A DNA stretch of 53,812 bases, from the NCBI GenBank assembly GCA_021819105.1, contig JAKASK010000004.1, positions 1-53,812 of the forward strand, in the 5' to 3' direction. Under the pieces are notes generated by a model. It ran no database searches. It was not told the DNA's origin and saw only the letters and a list, made by a program, of their open reading frames with translations. The position numbers and the translations under genes were made by a program. Shown here piece by piece: positions 16,722-24,853 of this stretch (its first letter is position 1; the number at the start of each line of letters is the position of its first letter). Source of the DNA: an archaeon (lineage in GTDB: Archaea; Thermoproteota; Nitrososphaeria; Nitrososphaerales; Gagatemarchaeaceae).

Positions 16722-17133
16722 TCACTCTCAGTCCTGTCGGATTCAAGACCCTGATTCCCAGCTCGTTGGCCCGCTCAAGTATGGCCGCCCTCTTCTTCGC
16801 CCCCACCGTCCCCCCGATCCTGGCGACGTCGCGGCCGGGGACGAGCGAAGCGAGGTCTGCCGGCCTGTAGACCACCACTTCGATGTGGCCGCTCGGGTGG
16901 AGGCCCCTCGCGTCCGCCGGACCACGATAGCCGACTCTGACCAGAGGCGGCCACCCCTTGTCCTGGCGCCTCATCTTGCTGTCGATGCCCTTCGGCTTCC
17001 TCCACTCCGGGTGTATCCTGACGTAGCGCCAGCTCTCCTGCCTCACGAAGGCTGGCCTGGACTCGGATGCCTGCTTGCGCTTGGCCACCAGGGCCTTCAT
17101 GCGGTCCTCCTCCGACTGCTTCCCCTTCGCCAT
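16705..17133 (-). CDS. rpl32e: 50S ribosomal protein L32e (eL32)
   Basis: A 142-aa archaeal/eukaryotic ribosomal protein. ESWRYVRIHPEWRKPKGIDSK and the GYRGPADARGLHPSG block are the conserved core. It follows rpl6 in the spc-type order and overlaps the start of rpl19e by 17 nt. Confidence 0.96.
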   Translation of the reverse strand: MAKGKQSEEDRMKALVAKRKQASESRPAFVRQESWRYVRIHPEWRKPKGIDSKMRRQDKGWPPLVRVGYRGPADARGLHPSGHIEVVVYRPADLASLVPGRDVARIGGTVGAKKRAAILERANELGIRVLNPTGLRVIESKE

Positions 17134-17138
17134 GGTTT

Positions 17139-17690
17139 TTACGAACCCTCCTGCTTATGGTATATGTAGAGTCCGTCCAAGAACACCCGCTGGTCCTTGC
17201 GCTTGATCTTGGTTGCCTGCTCGATGTTGGCCGCCGTCTGCCCCACATCTTCCAGGGAGACCCCCTTGACAATCACGTCGTCCCCTTCGACGGAGACCTT
17301 GCAGTCGCCCACGATGTCAGAGACCCGCGGGGAGCGCTCTCCGACGAAGTTCTCGACCAGGACCTGCTTCCCCTTGGTCTTTACTGTGATAGGGAAGTGG
17401 GCATAGACCACCTTGACCTTGTAGGTGTACCCCTTGGTCACTCCAGTGACCATGTTGTTCAGGATGCTGGTCACCGTATTGATTATGACGTTGTCCTTCT
17501 TCTTCGCCGAGAAGGGCGAGAGGACCACCCTGTCTCCCTCTACGGAGAGGTTAACGCTGATCTTGTCGAAGTTCTTCCTGGCCTCGCCGAGCTTCCCCTT
17601 CACCGTCAGGACCCGTCCAGCCAGCGTCACGGTGACGCCCCCCGGCATGGTCACGGAAGCCTGCGCCGCGGGCTCAGTAGACGTAGCCAA
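17139..17690 (-). CDS. rpl6: 50S ribosomal protein L6 (uL6)
   Basis: L6 of 183 aa, located near the sarcin-ricin loop. Two in-frame TTG codons are possible. The one at 17690 is chosen because GGAGG lies at ideal Shine-Dalgarno distance upstream; the TTG at 17705 would place that motif inside the coding region. This start lies inside the end of rps8 (17-nt overlap). GRVLTVKGKLGEARKNF and the C-terminal KIKRKDQRVFLDGLYIY are L6 hallmarks. Confidence 0.93.
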   Translation of the reverse strand: MATSTEPAAQASVTMPGGVTVTLAGRVLTVKGKLGEARKNFDKISVNLSVEGDRVVLSPFSAKKKDNVIINTVTSILNNMVTGVTKGYTYKVKVVYAHFPITVKTKGKQVLVENFVGERSPRVSDIVGDCKVSVEGDDVIVKGVSLEDVGQTAANIEQATKIKRKDQRVFLDGLYIYHKQEGS

Positions 17691-18066
17691 TGAGCCTCCC
17701 TCCAATCTTCTTTTCCTGGGCCTCGACGTGAGACATTACCCCCTGTGGCGTGGAAACGATCAGGGTCCCGACGCCCACGGCGGGGAGGTACCGGTGCTCC
17801 CAGTCCACCAGCTTCAGCGACCTGACAGGGAACCTCGGTGAGATCACCCCGCATTTGTTTATCCTGCCGAGGAGCTGGACCCTGAGCTTGCCCCCGACCC
17901 CGTCGTCGATGTACTCGAACTCGCCTATGTATCTGCGCTTCTGGAGCACCCTGAGGACTTCGCTCGCAAGGCTGGAGGCTGGTATGACCACGCACTCCTT
18001 CTTGTTCCTCAGCTCGGCGTTCTGGAGGCTCGCGAACAGGTTGGCTAGGACGTTGGTGGCTGGCAT
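17674..18066 (-). CDS. rps8: 30S ribosomal protein S8 (uS8)
   Basis: S8 of 130 aa, a primary binder of the central 16S rRNA domain. It begins MPATNVLANLFASLQNAEL, and the C-terminal STPQGVMSHVEAQEKKIGG is canonical for archaeal S8. It lies between rps14 and rpl6 in conserved order. Confidence 0.96.
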   Translation of the reverse strand: MPATNVLANLFASLQNAELRNKKECVVIPASSLASEVLRVLQKRRYIGEFEYIDDGVGGKLRVQLLGRINKCGVISPRFPVRSLKLVDWEHRYLPAVGVGTLIVSTPQGVMSHVEAQEKKIGGRLIGYVY

Positions 18067-18077
18067 CTATGTTCCCC

Positions 18078-18239
18078 CTAATCGTACTTCCTGAAGCCGA
18101 GCTTCGCGGCTACCTCCCTGAAGCACTGCCTGCAGAGGACTAGGTCGTAGGACCTGATGACAGCGCCGTATTGGCCGCACCTCTTGCAGTAGTGGGTGGA
18201 CTTCCCGTACTTGCGCTCCTTTGGATGTCGCTCTTTCAT
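18078..18239 (-). CDS. rps14: 30S ribosomal protein S14, zinc-binding form (uS14)
   Basis: A 53-aa protein, short enough to be missed by length-filtered gene callers. It has the archaeal/eukaryotic S14/S29 layout with two CxxC pairs that bind zinc: Cys18, Cys21, Cys36 and Cys39 (HYCKRCG and LCRQCF). The ATG at 18239 overlaps the rpl5 stop as ATGA. The gene sits between rpl5 and rps8, exactly where archaeal S14 is expected. Confidence 0.95.
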   Translation of the reverse strand: MKERHPKERKYGKSTHYCKRCGQYGAVIRSYDLVLCRQCFREVAAKLGFRKYD

Positions 18240-18763
18240 TGGACTGTCACCCCGAAGTTGTCCTTGAAGAACTGGATGGCCTCGTCACGGCTGACAAGGT
18301 GGGCCTTCCCCACCCGAGACGTGCGCCTGTTCCTCCTGGCCACCCTGAATCCCGGCCTCTCGAGAAGTATGGACACGTTCATGCCCAGGATGCCGATGGC
18401 GGGGTCGTACCTGATGCCCGGGATCTCAATGTGCTCCTTTATCCCGAAGGAGATCGATCCGCGCGGGTCGAAGAAGGACTCCTGGAGCTTCTTCTCCCTC
18501 GCGGTCAGCAGCTTGGTGATGAGCGGCATTGTGCCGTCTCCGCGTACCGTCACGACCACGCCGATGGGCTCGCCCTTGTGTATCCCAAAGTCCCTCACGG
18601 ACTTCTTCGCCCTCGTCTGGGCCGGTGCCTGACCTGTGACCTGCTCGAGGACCTTCTTGCCCCTTTCAATCGCATCCCCGGACTTCCCCAAGCCTATGTT
18701 CACCACTACCTTGGCCACCCTGATCTTCCTCATGGGGTTCTCCTGGACGGCGCTCTGGCTCAT
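18236..18763 (-). CDS. rpl5: 50S ribosomal protein L5 (uL5)
   Basis: L5 of 175 aa, a central protuberance protein binding 5S rRNA. The motifs [19 protein letters not shown] and [16 protein letters not shown] are archaeal L5 signatures. Its start overlaps the rps4e stop by 4 nt and its stop overlaps the rps14 start by 4 nt. Confidence 0.96.
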   Translation of the reverse strand: MSQSAVQENPMRKIRVAKVVVNIGLGKSGDAIERGKKVLEQVTGQAPAQTRAKKSVRDFGIHKGEPIGVVVTVRGDGTMPLITKLLTAREKKLQESFFDPRGSISFGIKEHIEIPGIRYDPAIGILGMNVSILLERPGFRVARRNRRTSRVGKAHLVSRDEAIQFFKDNFGVTVQ

Positions 18764-19488
18764 CTTGCTCCAGCCCCCACAGTGATCATCGGCGAGGACG
18801 TACCAACCGGGAAGACCAGCCGGGACGGCACTTCGGCCTCTCCGCTGGAAAGCGTCAGCCTGACCATCTTCTCGCGCGAGATGGTCCCCTTCTTCACGTC
18901 AGCTATCTTCCCCAGCTGCCCCGCCCTGTCCCCGGTCAGCACAAGGCCCAGCGAGCCCTTCGCGAGCTTAGCCTGGCCGAGGACCTTCTGGGAAGGGACC
19001 TCGAGCAGGACCGCGTCTCCGGGCGAAAGGTCAAGCTTGTCGTCGACGATCGACCTGCCGTCGTGGAACCCGTACTGGATGTGCCCCCCCTTGACCTTGG
19101 TCTTGGTGCGGACGCTGCACAGTTTGGTGCGCGCCTCCTCGGCGTTGACCTTCGCCAGGACCAGCCCCTTGGGGGACGGGACAAGCCTGTAGTCTACTCC
19201 CTCGACCGGGACGCTCACCACGTTGAACAGGCCCACCGGGAAGCGGGGCGTCCGCCTCTCCTTGCCGTCGACGAGTATCTTCCCGTTCTTCATGATGTAC
19301 TTCAGCTCTTTCGAGAGTTCAGCCAACGACAACAGGTCCCTGGCCACCACGCCGAGCGGGTAGGACGAGGAGATCTCGTGAGGACCGGGCGTCGGCTTGA
19401 AGACGAACCGGGCAGACTTCCTCGAGATGTCCCAGCTGCGGGGCGCAGCGAGGCGCTTCATCTTGTTCTTCCCGCCCTTCTTCCCCAT
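18760..19488 (-). CDS. rps4e: 30S ribosomal protein S4e (eS4)
   Basis: A 242-aa archaeal/eukaryotic protein with an S4-like RNA-binding domain followed by a KOW-type domain. HMKR-type N-terminal basic residues precede AAPRSWDISRKS, and NGKILVDGKERRTPRFPVG is the S4 domain. It follows rpl24 with no gap and overlaps rpl5 by 4 nt. Confidence 0.96.
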   Translation of the reverse strand: MGKKGGKNKMKRLAAPRSWDISRKSARFVFKPTPGPHEISSSYPLGVVARDLLSLAELSKELKYIMKNGKILVDGKERRTPRFPVGLFNVVSVPVEGVDYRLVPSPKGLVLAKVNAEEARTKLCSVRTKTKVKGGHIQYGFHDGRSIVDDKLDLSPGDAVLLEVPSQKVLGQAKLAKGSLGLVLTGDRAGQLGKIADVKKGTISREKMVRLTLSSGEAEVPSRLVFPVGTSSPMITVGAGAR

Positions 19489-19779
19489 CTACTCCGCGGC
19501 CTCCAGCTTCTTCTTCCTCACGTTGTCCTCAAGCAGCAGCGAAGTCAAGACCAGGTTGGAGGAGCTGATCGGGACCGGCGCCGTCCCTCCTTTCAGCTTC
19601 TCTCTGGTAACCCCTTCGACGTTCACTACGCCGCTCCTGGGGTCGACCTTTGTAATCTTGCCTTCGATGTCCTTGAACTCCCCCCGGACGATCCTGACGG
19701 AGTCCCCCACGCGCGGGCGGACGCTCCGCCTGTGGTGCTTGCCCCTGAGCTCCTCAGATAGCGCAGATCCGAACTTCAT
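19489..19779 (-). CDS. rpl24: 50S ribosomal protein L24 (uL24)
   Basis: A 96-aa KOW-domain protein that initiates large-subunit assembly. The frame is open upstream into rpl14, but the ATG at 19779 is preceded by GGTGA at Shine-Dalgarno distance and gives the expected N-terminus (MKFGSALSEELRGKHHRRS). The KOW motif is VGDSVRIVRGEFKDIEGKI. Confidence 0.95.
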   Translation of the reverse strand: MKFGSALSEELRGKHHRRSVRPRVGDSVRIVRGEFKDIEGKITKVDPRSGVVNVEGVTREKLKGGTAPVPISSSNLVLTSLLLEDNVRKKKLEAAE

Positions 19780-19787
19780 AGTTTCAC

Positions 19788-20222
19788 CTAGATTATGATG
19801 GAAGCCAGGTTGGCTATCCTCGGCCACTTTTCTGCGGCCTCGCTCGCTACCGGCCCCTTGATGTCCGTCCCCTTCAGGTCCCCTTCAGGGGTGATTATCA
19901 CAGCCGCGTTGTCCTCGAAGGCGACGCGCTGGCCGCTGACCCTCCGCACTGGGTACTTCTGCCTGACTATGACCGCGCCGAACACCGTCTTCTTCAGCTC
20001 CGGCGGGCCCTTCTTGACCACGCATACTATCGAGTCGCCGACGGAGGCCGCGGGTATCCTGCTGTGCCTCCCCTTCGCCTTCGTCACCTGGACCACCCTC
20101 AGGGTCTTCGCCCCCGTGTTGTCGGCGCAGGTGATCACGGCGTAGAGCGGGATCGCCCTCGTGATGTAGTTCTTGAACTCCTCGACCCCCTTCGCCGAGA
20201 CTGCACGAGATTTCGTCGACAT
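19788..20222 (-). CDS. rpl14: 50S ribosomal protein L14 (uL14)
   Basis: L14 of 144 aa, located at the subunit interface near the factor site. CADNTGAKTLRVVQV and VIVRQKYPVRRVSGQRVAFEDN are signatures. The C-terminal GPVASEAAEKWPRIANLAS is archaeal in type. It shares one base with the end of rps17. Confidence 0.97.
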   Translation of the reverse strand: MSTKSRAVSAKGVEEFKNYITRAIPLYAVITCADNTGAKTLRVVQVTKAKGRHSRIPAASVGDSIVCVVKKGPPELKKTVFGAVIVRQKYPVRRVSGQRVAFEDNAAVIITPEGDLKGTDIKGPVASEAAEKWPRIANLASIII

Positions 20223-20548
20223 CAGGCGCTCCTCCTAGACTCCACCACTACGAAGGAGATCGTCTTCGAAAGCGGCCTGCACTCCCCTATGGTCACGGTG
20301 TCTCCGTCGTTCACCGCTATGCAGGGGGGGACGTGGGCGCTGACGCGGCTCCTCCGCCTCTCTCCTCTGTTGAACTTGGGGACCATGTGGAGGTACTCCA
20401 TCTCCACCACCGCGAAGCCCTTCCCCGCAGTGGACACCGCCTTTCCGGAGAGAAGCCGCCCCCTCACTTTGATGCCGCCGTGGAACGGGCAGCGGACATC
20501 CTCGCATTTCTTCTTGGGTGCCGCGACCTCCAGCCCGGCTGCGCTCAA
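20222..20548 (-). CDS. rps17: 30S ribosomal protein S17 (uS17)
   Basis: S17 of 108 aa with the archaeal N-terminal extension CEDVRCPFHGGIKVRGR. The OB-fold core ends in TVTIGECRPLSKTISFVVVES. TTG at 20548 overlaps the rnp1 stop as TTGA, the local stop-start pattern, which supports this start. Confidence 0.95.
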   Translation of the reverse strand: MSAAGLEVAAPKKKCEDVRCPFHGGIKVRGRLLSGKAVSTAGKGFAVVEMEYLHMVPKFNRGERRRSRVSAHVPPCIAVNDGDTVTIGECRPLSKTISFVVVESRRSA

Positions 20549-20781
20549 GTCGGTCTCCTCCCCAGCCTGTCCTGCAGCCTCCCCGCGATGTCGCTCCCGG
20601 CCACTATCCTGCCAGAACCGAGCAGCATGAACGAGATCCCGGACTTCGCGATGCGGACGTTCCTACCCAACCCCTCCAGCGTCAGGGTGTTGGCGGTCTC
20701 GAGGACGACCTTCCCCGTCCTTCCTATCATTGTCGGGTCGGTCGCGCCGAGCACCTTTATCCTCTCCCCGATGACGCTCAT
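20545..20781 (-). CDS. rnp1: RNase P protein component 1 (Rpp29/Pop4 family)
   Basis: A 78-aa homologue of eukaryotic Rpp29/Pop4, a protein subunit of archaeal RNase P that aids 5' maturation of pre-tRNA. The Sm-like barrel includes GRTGKVVLETANTLTLEG. Its place between rpl29 and rps17 is conserved in archaea. It overlaps both neighbours by 4 nt. Confidence 0.92.
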   Translation of the reverse strand: MSVIGERIKVLGATDPTMIGRTGKVVLETANTLTLEGLGRNVRIAKSGISFMLLGSGRIVAGSDIAGRLQDRLGRRPT

Positions 20782-20984
20782 TCTCTGACCCCCTTCTCCT
20801 GTAGCACCGTGATCACCCTGGCGATGTCCTTCCTGAGCCTGCGGATGTTCCCCACGTCCTTCTTGACGATGCCTCTTTGGGCCCCGCCGGCAAGCTTGGA
20901 GAGCTCCGACCTCAGGTCGAAGAGCATCTGCCTGAGCTTGTCAGCGTCCTGATTCCTGAGCTCCCTCGGTCTGAGTTGTGGCAT
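20778..20984 (-). CDS. rpl29: 50S ribosomal protein L29 (uL29)
   Basis: L29 of 68 aa, near the tunnel exit and part of the docking platform for nascent-chain factors. RPRELRNQDADKLRQMLFDL and the helical C-terminus VGNIRRLRKDIARVITVL are typical. Its start lies 44 nt inside the end of rps3. Confidence 0.94.
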   Translation of the reverse strand: MPQLRPRELRNQDADKLRQMLFDLRSELSKLAGGAQRGIVKKDVGNIRRLRKDIARVITVLQEKGVRE

Positions 20985-21627
20985 CTTCTCTCTTCTCCTC
21001 GTTGTTTTCTTCCTTCACGTCCTCCTTCATCTGGAAGTCCGGCGGGAGGGCGTCCTTGAGCGCAATCTTCACCTTGATACCGTAGAGGCCCATCTTTGTG
21101 AGCACGTCGGTCGTGGCCCCGCTGACCGACCTGTCCGCCGTGTCCCCGCTCTTGGGGACTATGCCCGCCCTGTACTTCTCGCCGTGGGACCTGTCGCTCC
21201 TGAGCTTGCCTGCGACTGAGATCTCCACCCCTGCCGCTCCTGCGTTCATTATGTTGTTTACCGACCACTGGGCAGCCCTCCTGAAGGCTGTGCCGCGCGT
21301 CACGATTTGGGCGATCCTGGCGGCCATGATCCTCGCGTTCAGCTCGGGATTCTCCACCTCTGTGACCGCTATCTGAGCGTTGGGCAGGCTGTACTTGGAG
21401 GTCACCTTGTCCGTAAGGTCCTTGATCCCGGTGCCACGGCGGCCGATGGCCAGCCCGGGCCTGGCGACGTAGACTTTCAGGGTCGTGCCGACGGGGGACT
21501 TCTGAACCTCCAACCCACCGTAGCCAGCGTCCCTGAGCTCCTTCTCAAAGAACTCGTCCAGGTCGGCGTACGCCTTGCTCGTGACGAGAATCGATTTGAC
21601 AGTGGTCCGCCGCTGCTGGACTGACAT
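20941..21627 (-). CDS. rps3: 30S ribosomal protein S3 (uS3)
   Basis: S3 of 228 aa at the mRNA entry site. The KH domain is visible (RPGLAIGRRGTGIKDLTDKV). The C-terminal tail is strongly acidic (KEDVKEENNEEKREDA) and is encoded in the region overlapping rpl29. It starts 2 nt after the rpl22 stop. Confidence 0.96.
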   Translation of the reverse strand: MSVQQRRTTVKSILVTSKAYADLDEFFEKELRDAGYGGLEVQKSPVGTTLKVYVARPGLAIGRRGTGIKDLTDKVTSKYSLPNAQIAVTEVENPELNARIMAARIAQIVTRGTAFRRAAQWSVNNIMNAGAAGVEISVAGKLRSDRSHGEKYRAGIVPKSGDTADRSVSGATTDVLTKMGLYGIKVKIALKDALPPDFQMKEDVKEENNEEKREDATTQTEGAQESGR

Positions 21628-21629
21628 GA

Positions 21630-22091
21630 CTATACTTCCTTGCCCACGACTTCGATGTGAACCAACTGATGGAAGTTGGGGGAGCTCCTGCCGAAGGCGC
21701 GAGGGACGAAGTCCTTCAGTGTCCTCCCTGCGTACCCGGCTGCGTGGATGATCTTGACCCTGTCGGGGTCGAGCCCCTTGAATTCTGTGTTGCCCTGCAG
21801 GTTTCTCAGCACGTCGAGGTAAGCCTTCGCCGCCTTCACAGGGTAGGACCCCGTCGGGAACCCCTGAAGCTCGCTCCTGTGGCCGACCTTGAGCTTGTGG
21901 CGCCTGAAGGCAATGGGCATCTTCTTGCTTTCGACGAGCTCAAGCAGGTCGATGGCCTTCTGAAGAGACATCCCCCTGATCTTGACCGCTACTTCGCGGG
22001 CGGCCTTTGGAGAGATGTTGACCTCCCTCCCGCTAGCCCGGACATGTACCGCTGGGTCGAAACCCTCGAAACTGTAACCGTAATGAGGCAC
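21630..22091 (-). CDS. rpl22: 50S ribosomal protein L22 (uL22)
   Basis: L22 of 153 aa, lining the exit tunnel. HVRASGREVNISPKAAREVA and the C-terminal RAFGRSSPNFHQLVHIEVV are conserved. It starts at GTG and is the first gene of the operon; upstream lies a promoter and the divergent sdhA, not rps19 as is usual in archaea. Confidence 0.95.
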   Translation of the reverse strand: MPHYGYSFEGFDPAVHVRASGREVNISPKAAREVAVKIRGMSLQKAIDLLELVESKKMPIAFRRHKLKVGHRSELQGFPTGSYPVKAAKAYLDVLRNLQGNTEFKGLDPDRVKIIHAAGYAGRTLKDFVPRAFGRSSPNFHQLVHIEVVGKEV

Positions 22092-22127
22092 TTTATCCCT
22101 CTCGTAACTCTCCGCGCTTCGGTGATG

Positions 22128-22138
22128 GCGTTAAAAGC
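22128..22138 (-). promoter_or_regulatory. Promoter of the rpl22-cbf5 ribosomal operon
   Basis: Minus-strand AGCTTTTAACG is an AT-rich TATA-like element about 43 nt upstream of the rpl22 GTG, implying a leader of roughly 15-20 nt. It is the only good candidate in the 130-nt divergent spacer on this strand. Confidence 0.5.
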
Positions 22139-22223
22139 TTTGTTGAGGTCTTGCGGAAATCTCCGGAGGTAAGGCAGGCGATTCGGGGTCGAAATAGGGC
22201 GCAGCACCCCGGAGCGACGCGCG

Positions 22224-24038
22224 ATGAGGGAATCAACTTTTAACGGCGCGGAATGCGACCATGACCAGCGGCGCTTCGAGGAGTTGTGGTCTTCCAAATC
22301 TGAACGTGTCGAGGTGAAGGTGGATGAAAAGAGCTTCGAAGAGAAGGTCTGCGATGTCCTCGTCATCGGCGGGGGAGGGGCGGGACTCAGGGCCGCGATA
22401 GAAGCCCACGACAAGAAGGCGAACACCCTGGTGGTCTGCAAATCGCTCCTCGGCAAGGCCCACACAGTCATGGCCGAGGGGGGGATAGCGGCCGCCCTGG
22501 GGAACGTCGACCCCGAGGACGGGTGGCAGGTCCACTTCTCGGACACGATAGTGGAAGGGCAGTACCTCAGCAACTGGAGGATGGCGGAGATTTTCGCGAA
22601 GGAGGCAATAGAGAGGGTATATGAGCTTGAGAGGTACGGAGCGCTCTTCGACCGGACCCCGGAGGGGAAGATAAGTCAGCGTCCCTTCGGCGCACATACC
22701 TACAGGCGCCTCTGCCACATCGGGGACAGGACAGGACTGGAGCTCATCCGGACACTGGAGGACCAGGTGATAGCGAGGGGAATCCCCTTCATGGACGAAG
22801 TCATGGTGACTTCTATCATCAAGGACGGCGGGGGAGGGAGGGCTGCGGCCGCCCTCGGGATTGACATCAGGACCGGGATGCTGATTCTCTTCAGATTCAA
22901 GGCAGTAATCCTTGCGACTGGCGGGTGCGGCAAGGTATACGAGGTCACTTCGAACTCCTACGAAAGCACAGGGGATGGAGTGTCCATGGCATACAGGGCA
23001 GGGGCCGAGCTGATGGACATGGAGATGATCCAGTTCCATCCGACCGGCATGATATATCCTGCCGGGGTGAGGGGGATGCTGGTGACGGAGGCAGTTCGCG
23101 GGGAAGGTGGGATCCTCACCAATGCCAAAGGGGAGAGGTTCATGACGAAGTACGACCCGAAGAGGATGGAACTCTCCGCGAGGGACGTGGTGGCTAGGGC
23201 CATCTACTCGGAAATCGTCGCGGGGAGGGGGACCAAGAACGGCGCGGTGTACCTGGACATCTCGCACAGGGGGGCGGACTACATCAAGAAGAAGCTCCCG
23301 AGCATGTATGACCAGTTCCTGGAGTTCGCCGGGGTGGACATCACAAAGGAGAGGATGGAGGTCGCGCCGACGGTCCACTACCAGATGGGAGGGGTCAGGG
23401 TGGACCCGGAGACCGGGGAGACCAGCGTGAGGGGGATTTATGCTGCCGGGGAGGTGGCGAGCGGCCTGCACGGTGGCAACAGGCTGGGCGGGAACTCTCT
23501 TTCGGACATACTTGTATTCGGGAGGAGGGCGGGCGGCGCTGCGGCGGACGTGGCCGCTGGGATGGACGTCCCTGAGTTCGACAGGAAGGAGCTCGAGTCA
23601 GAAGTCGGCCGGGTCCTGTCGCCTTTCTCCAGCGCTGGAAACGCGAACCCATTCTACCTCAAGGAGGCCATAGCGAAGAACATGTGGAAGCACGTGGGGA
23701 TAATGAGGAACGAGGCTGACCTCACAGCCGGGCTCAAAGAGCTCGAAGCAATCTCGACCGAAGCCAGGAAATCGAAGGCGGTGGGCGCCAGGGCGTACAA
23801 CCAGTCCTGGCTAGACACGCTTCAGGTCTGGGACATGATCCTCGTGAGCGAGGCGATAATCCGGTCAGCGCTTGAGAGGAAGGAGAGCAGGGGAGCGCAC
23901 ACCCGTTCAGACTTCCCGGAAAAGAGCGAAGAGTGGTTGATGAACATTATCACTGTGCAGAAGGGGGAGAAGATGACGCATGAGCTCAGGCCTGTCCCGA
24001 AGCTGCCGCCCGAGTTAGCGGCACTGATCAAGGAGTAA
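22224..24038 (+). CDS. sdhA: Succinate dehydrogenase/fumarate reductase flavoprotein subunit
   Basis: A protein of up to 604 aa that oxidizes succinate to fumarate with covalent FAD. The Rossmann motif is VLVIGGGGAGLRAAIEA. AEGGIAAALGN, QFHPTGMIYPAGVRG, TEAVRGEGG and TVHYQMGGV are family blocks, and HGGNRLGGNSLSDI replaces the usual HGANRLGGNSL. The true start is unsure: the ATG at 22224 gives the longest frame, but a TATA-like element lies inside it (22235-22244). TTG at 22284 or GTG at 22314 may therefore be used, giving 574-584 aa. It is followed by sdhB after 5 nt. Confidence 0.93.
   Translation: MRESTFNGAECDHDQRRFEELWSSKSERVEVKVDEKSFEEKVCDVLVIGGGGAGLRAAIEAHDKKANTLVVCKSLLGKAHTVMAEGGIAAALGNVDPEDGWQVHFSDTIVEGQYLSNWRMAEIFAKEAIERVYELERYGALFDRTPEGKISQRPFGAHTYRRLCHIGDRTGLELIRTLEDQVIARGIPFMDEVMVTSIIKDGGGGRAAAALGIDIRTGMLILFRFKAVILATGGCGKVYEVTSNSYESTGDGVSMAYRAGAELMDMEMIQFHPTGMIYPAGVRGMLVTEAVRGEGGILTNAKGERFMTKYDPKRMELSARDVVARAIYSEIVAGRGTKNGAVYLDISHRGADYIKKKLPSMYDQFLEFAGVDITKERMEVAPTVHYQMGGVRVDPETGETSVRGIYAAGEVASGLHGGNRLGGNSLSDILVFGRRAGGAAADVAAGMDVPEFDRKELESEVGRVLSPFSSAGNANPFYLKEAIAKNMWKHVGIMRNEADLTAGLKELEAISTEARKSKAVGARAYNQSWLDTLQVWDMILVSEAIIRSALERKESRGAHTRSDFPEKSEEWLMNIITVQKGEKMTHELRPVPKLPPELAALIKE
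22235..22244 (+). promoter_or_regulatory. TATA-like element of the sdh operon
   Basis: AACTTTTAAC lies at the 5' end of the longest sdhA frame. If used, transcription would begin near 22265-22270 and translation at TTG 22284 or GTG 22314. Confidence 0.4.
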
Positions 24039-24043
24039 CCAGA

Positions 24044-24853
24044 TTGAGCCAAAAGTTCGAAGAGAAGCCGGGGGAGGGGACCGTCAAGCTGAGAGTGAGG
24101 CGCGGGGTCGGGTCAGACCCGGCGACGGACCGCTTCGACGAGTTCGTAGTCCCCATGGAGAAGGGCATGGTCGTCCTGAACGCCATTCACTACATCCAGG
24201 CGCACCTAGACCCGTCGCTCTCGGCGAGATGGAACTGCAAGGCCGGCAGGTGTGGGTCGTGCTCGGCCGAGATAAACGGCAGACCGAGGCTCATGTGCAA
24301 GACCCCGGTGGAGAGCATCGAGGGCGATGTCGTGGTTGAGCCGATGAAGGCATTCCCCAGGCTCAAGGACATCGTGACCGACGTCGATGCAAACTGGAAG
24401 GTGGCGGCCATGATCCCTCCATTCACGCCCAAGCCCGGGGCGGGGGAGATCTTCAGGTTCTACCAGCAGGACGTCGACAGGTCGAGGGAGTTCAGGCGGT
24501 GCATTGAGTGCTTCCTGTGCCAGGACGTGTGCCATGTCGTCCGCGAGCACGAGGCAGACTACGTCGGGCCGAGGTGGGTGGTGAAGGCGGCGTCGCTCGA
24601 CATGCACCCGATGGACGGCCTGAACAGGTCGAAGTTCATGAAGGACAAGGGTGGCCTGGGATATTGCAACATCACCAAGTGCTGCCAGGAAATCTGCCCG
24701 GAGCACATCGTCATCACGGACGATGCCATCATCCCGGAGAAGGAGAGGGTGGTCGACCGAGAGTATGACCCCCTGGTCTGGGTGTACAGGCACCTGCGGG
24801 GCTCGAAAGAAGCGGAGGCGCAGAGCTTCAGAGCGACGGGGGGTGCGCCCTAG
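24044..24853 (+). CDS. sdhB: Succinate dehydrogenase iron-sulfur subunit
   Basis: A 269-aa protein, TTG start, passing electrons from FAD to quinone through three clusters. The N-terminal 2Fe-2S ferredoxin domain has CKAGRCGSC and a later Cys in LMCKTP. The C-terminal domain has CIECFLCQDVC and CNITKCCQEICPEH for the 4Fe-4S and 3Fe-4S clusters. The second motif differs from the usual CHTIxNC form and resembles the actinobacterial/archaeal type. The length of 269 aa is slightly long. It lies between sdhA and the membrane anchor. Confidence 0.93.
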   Translation: MSQKFEEKPGEGTVKLRVRRGVGSDPATDRFDEFVVPMEKGMVVLNAIHYIQAHLDPSLSARWNCKAGRCGSCSAEINGRPRLMCKTPVESIEGDVVVEPMKAFPRLKDIVTDVDANWKVAAMIPPFTPKPGAGEIFRFYQQDVDRSREFRRCIECFLCQDVCHVVREHEADYVGPRWVVKAASLDMHPMDGLNRSKFMKDKGGLGYCNITKCCQEICPEHIVITDDAIIPEKERVVDREYDPLVWVYRHLRGSKEAEAQSFRATGGAP

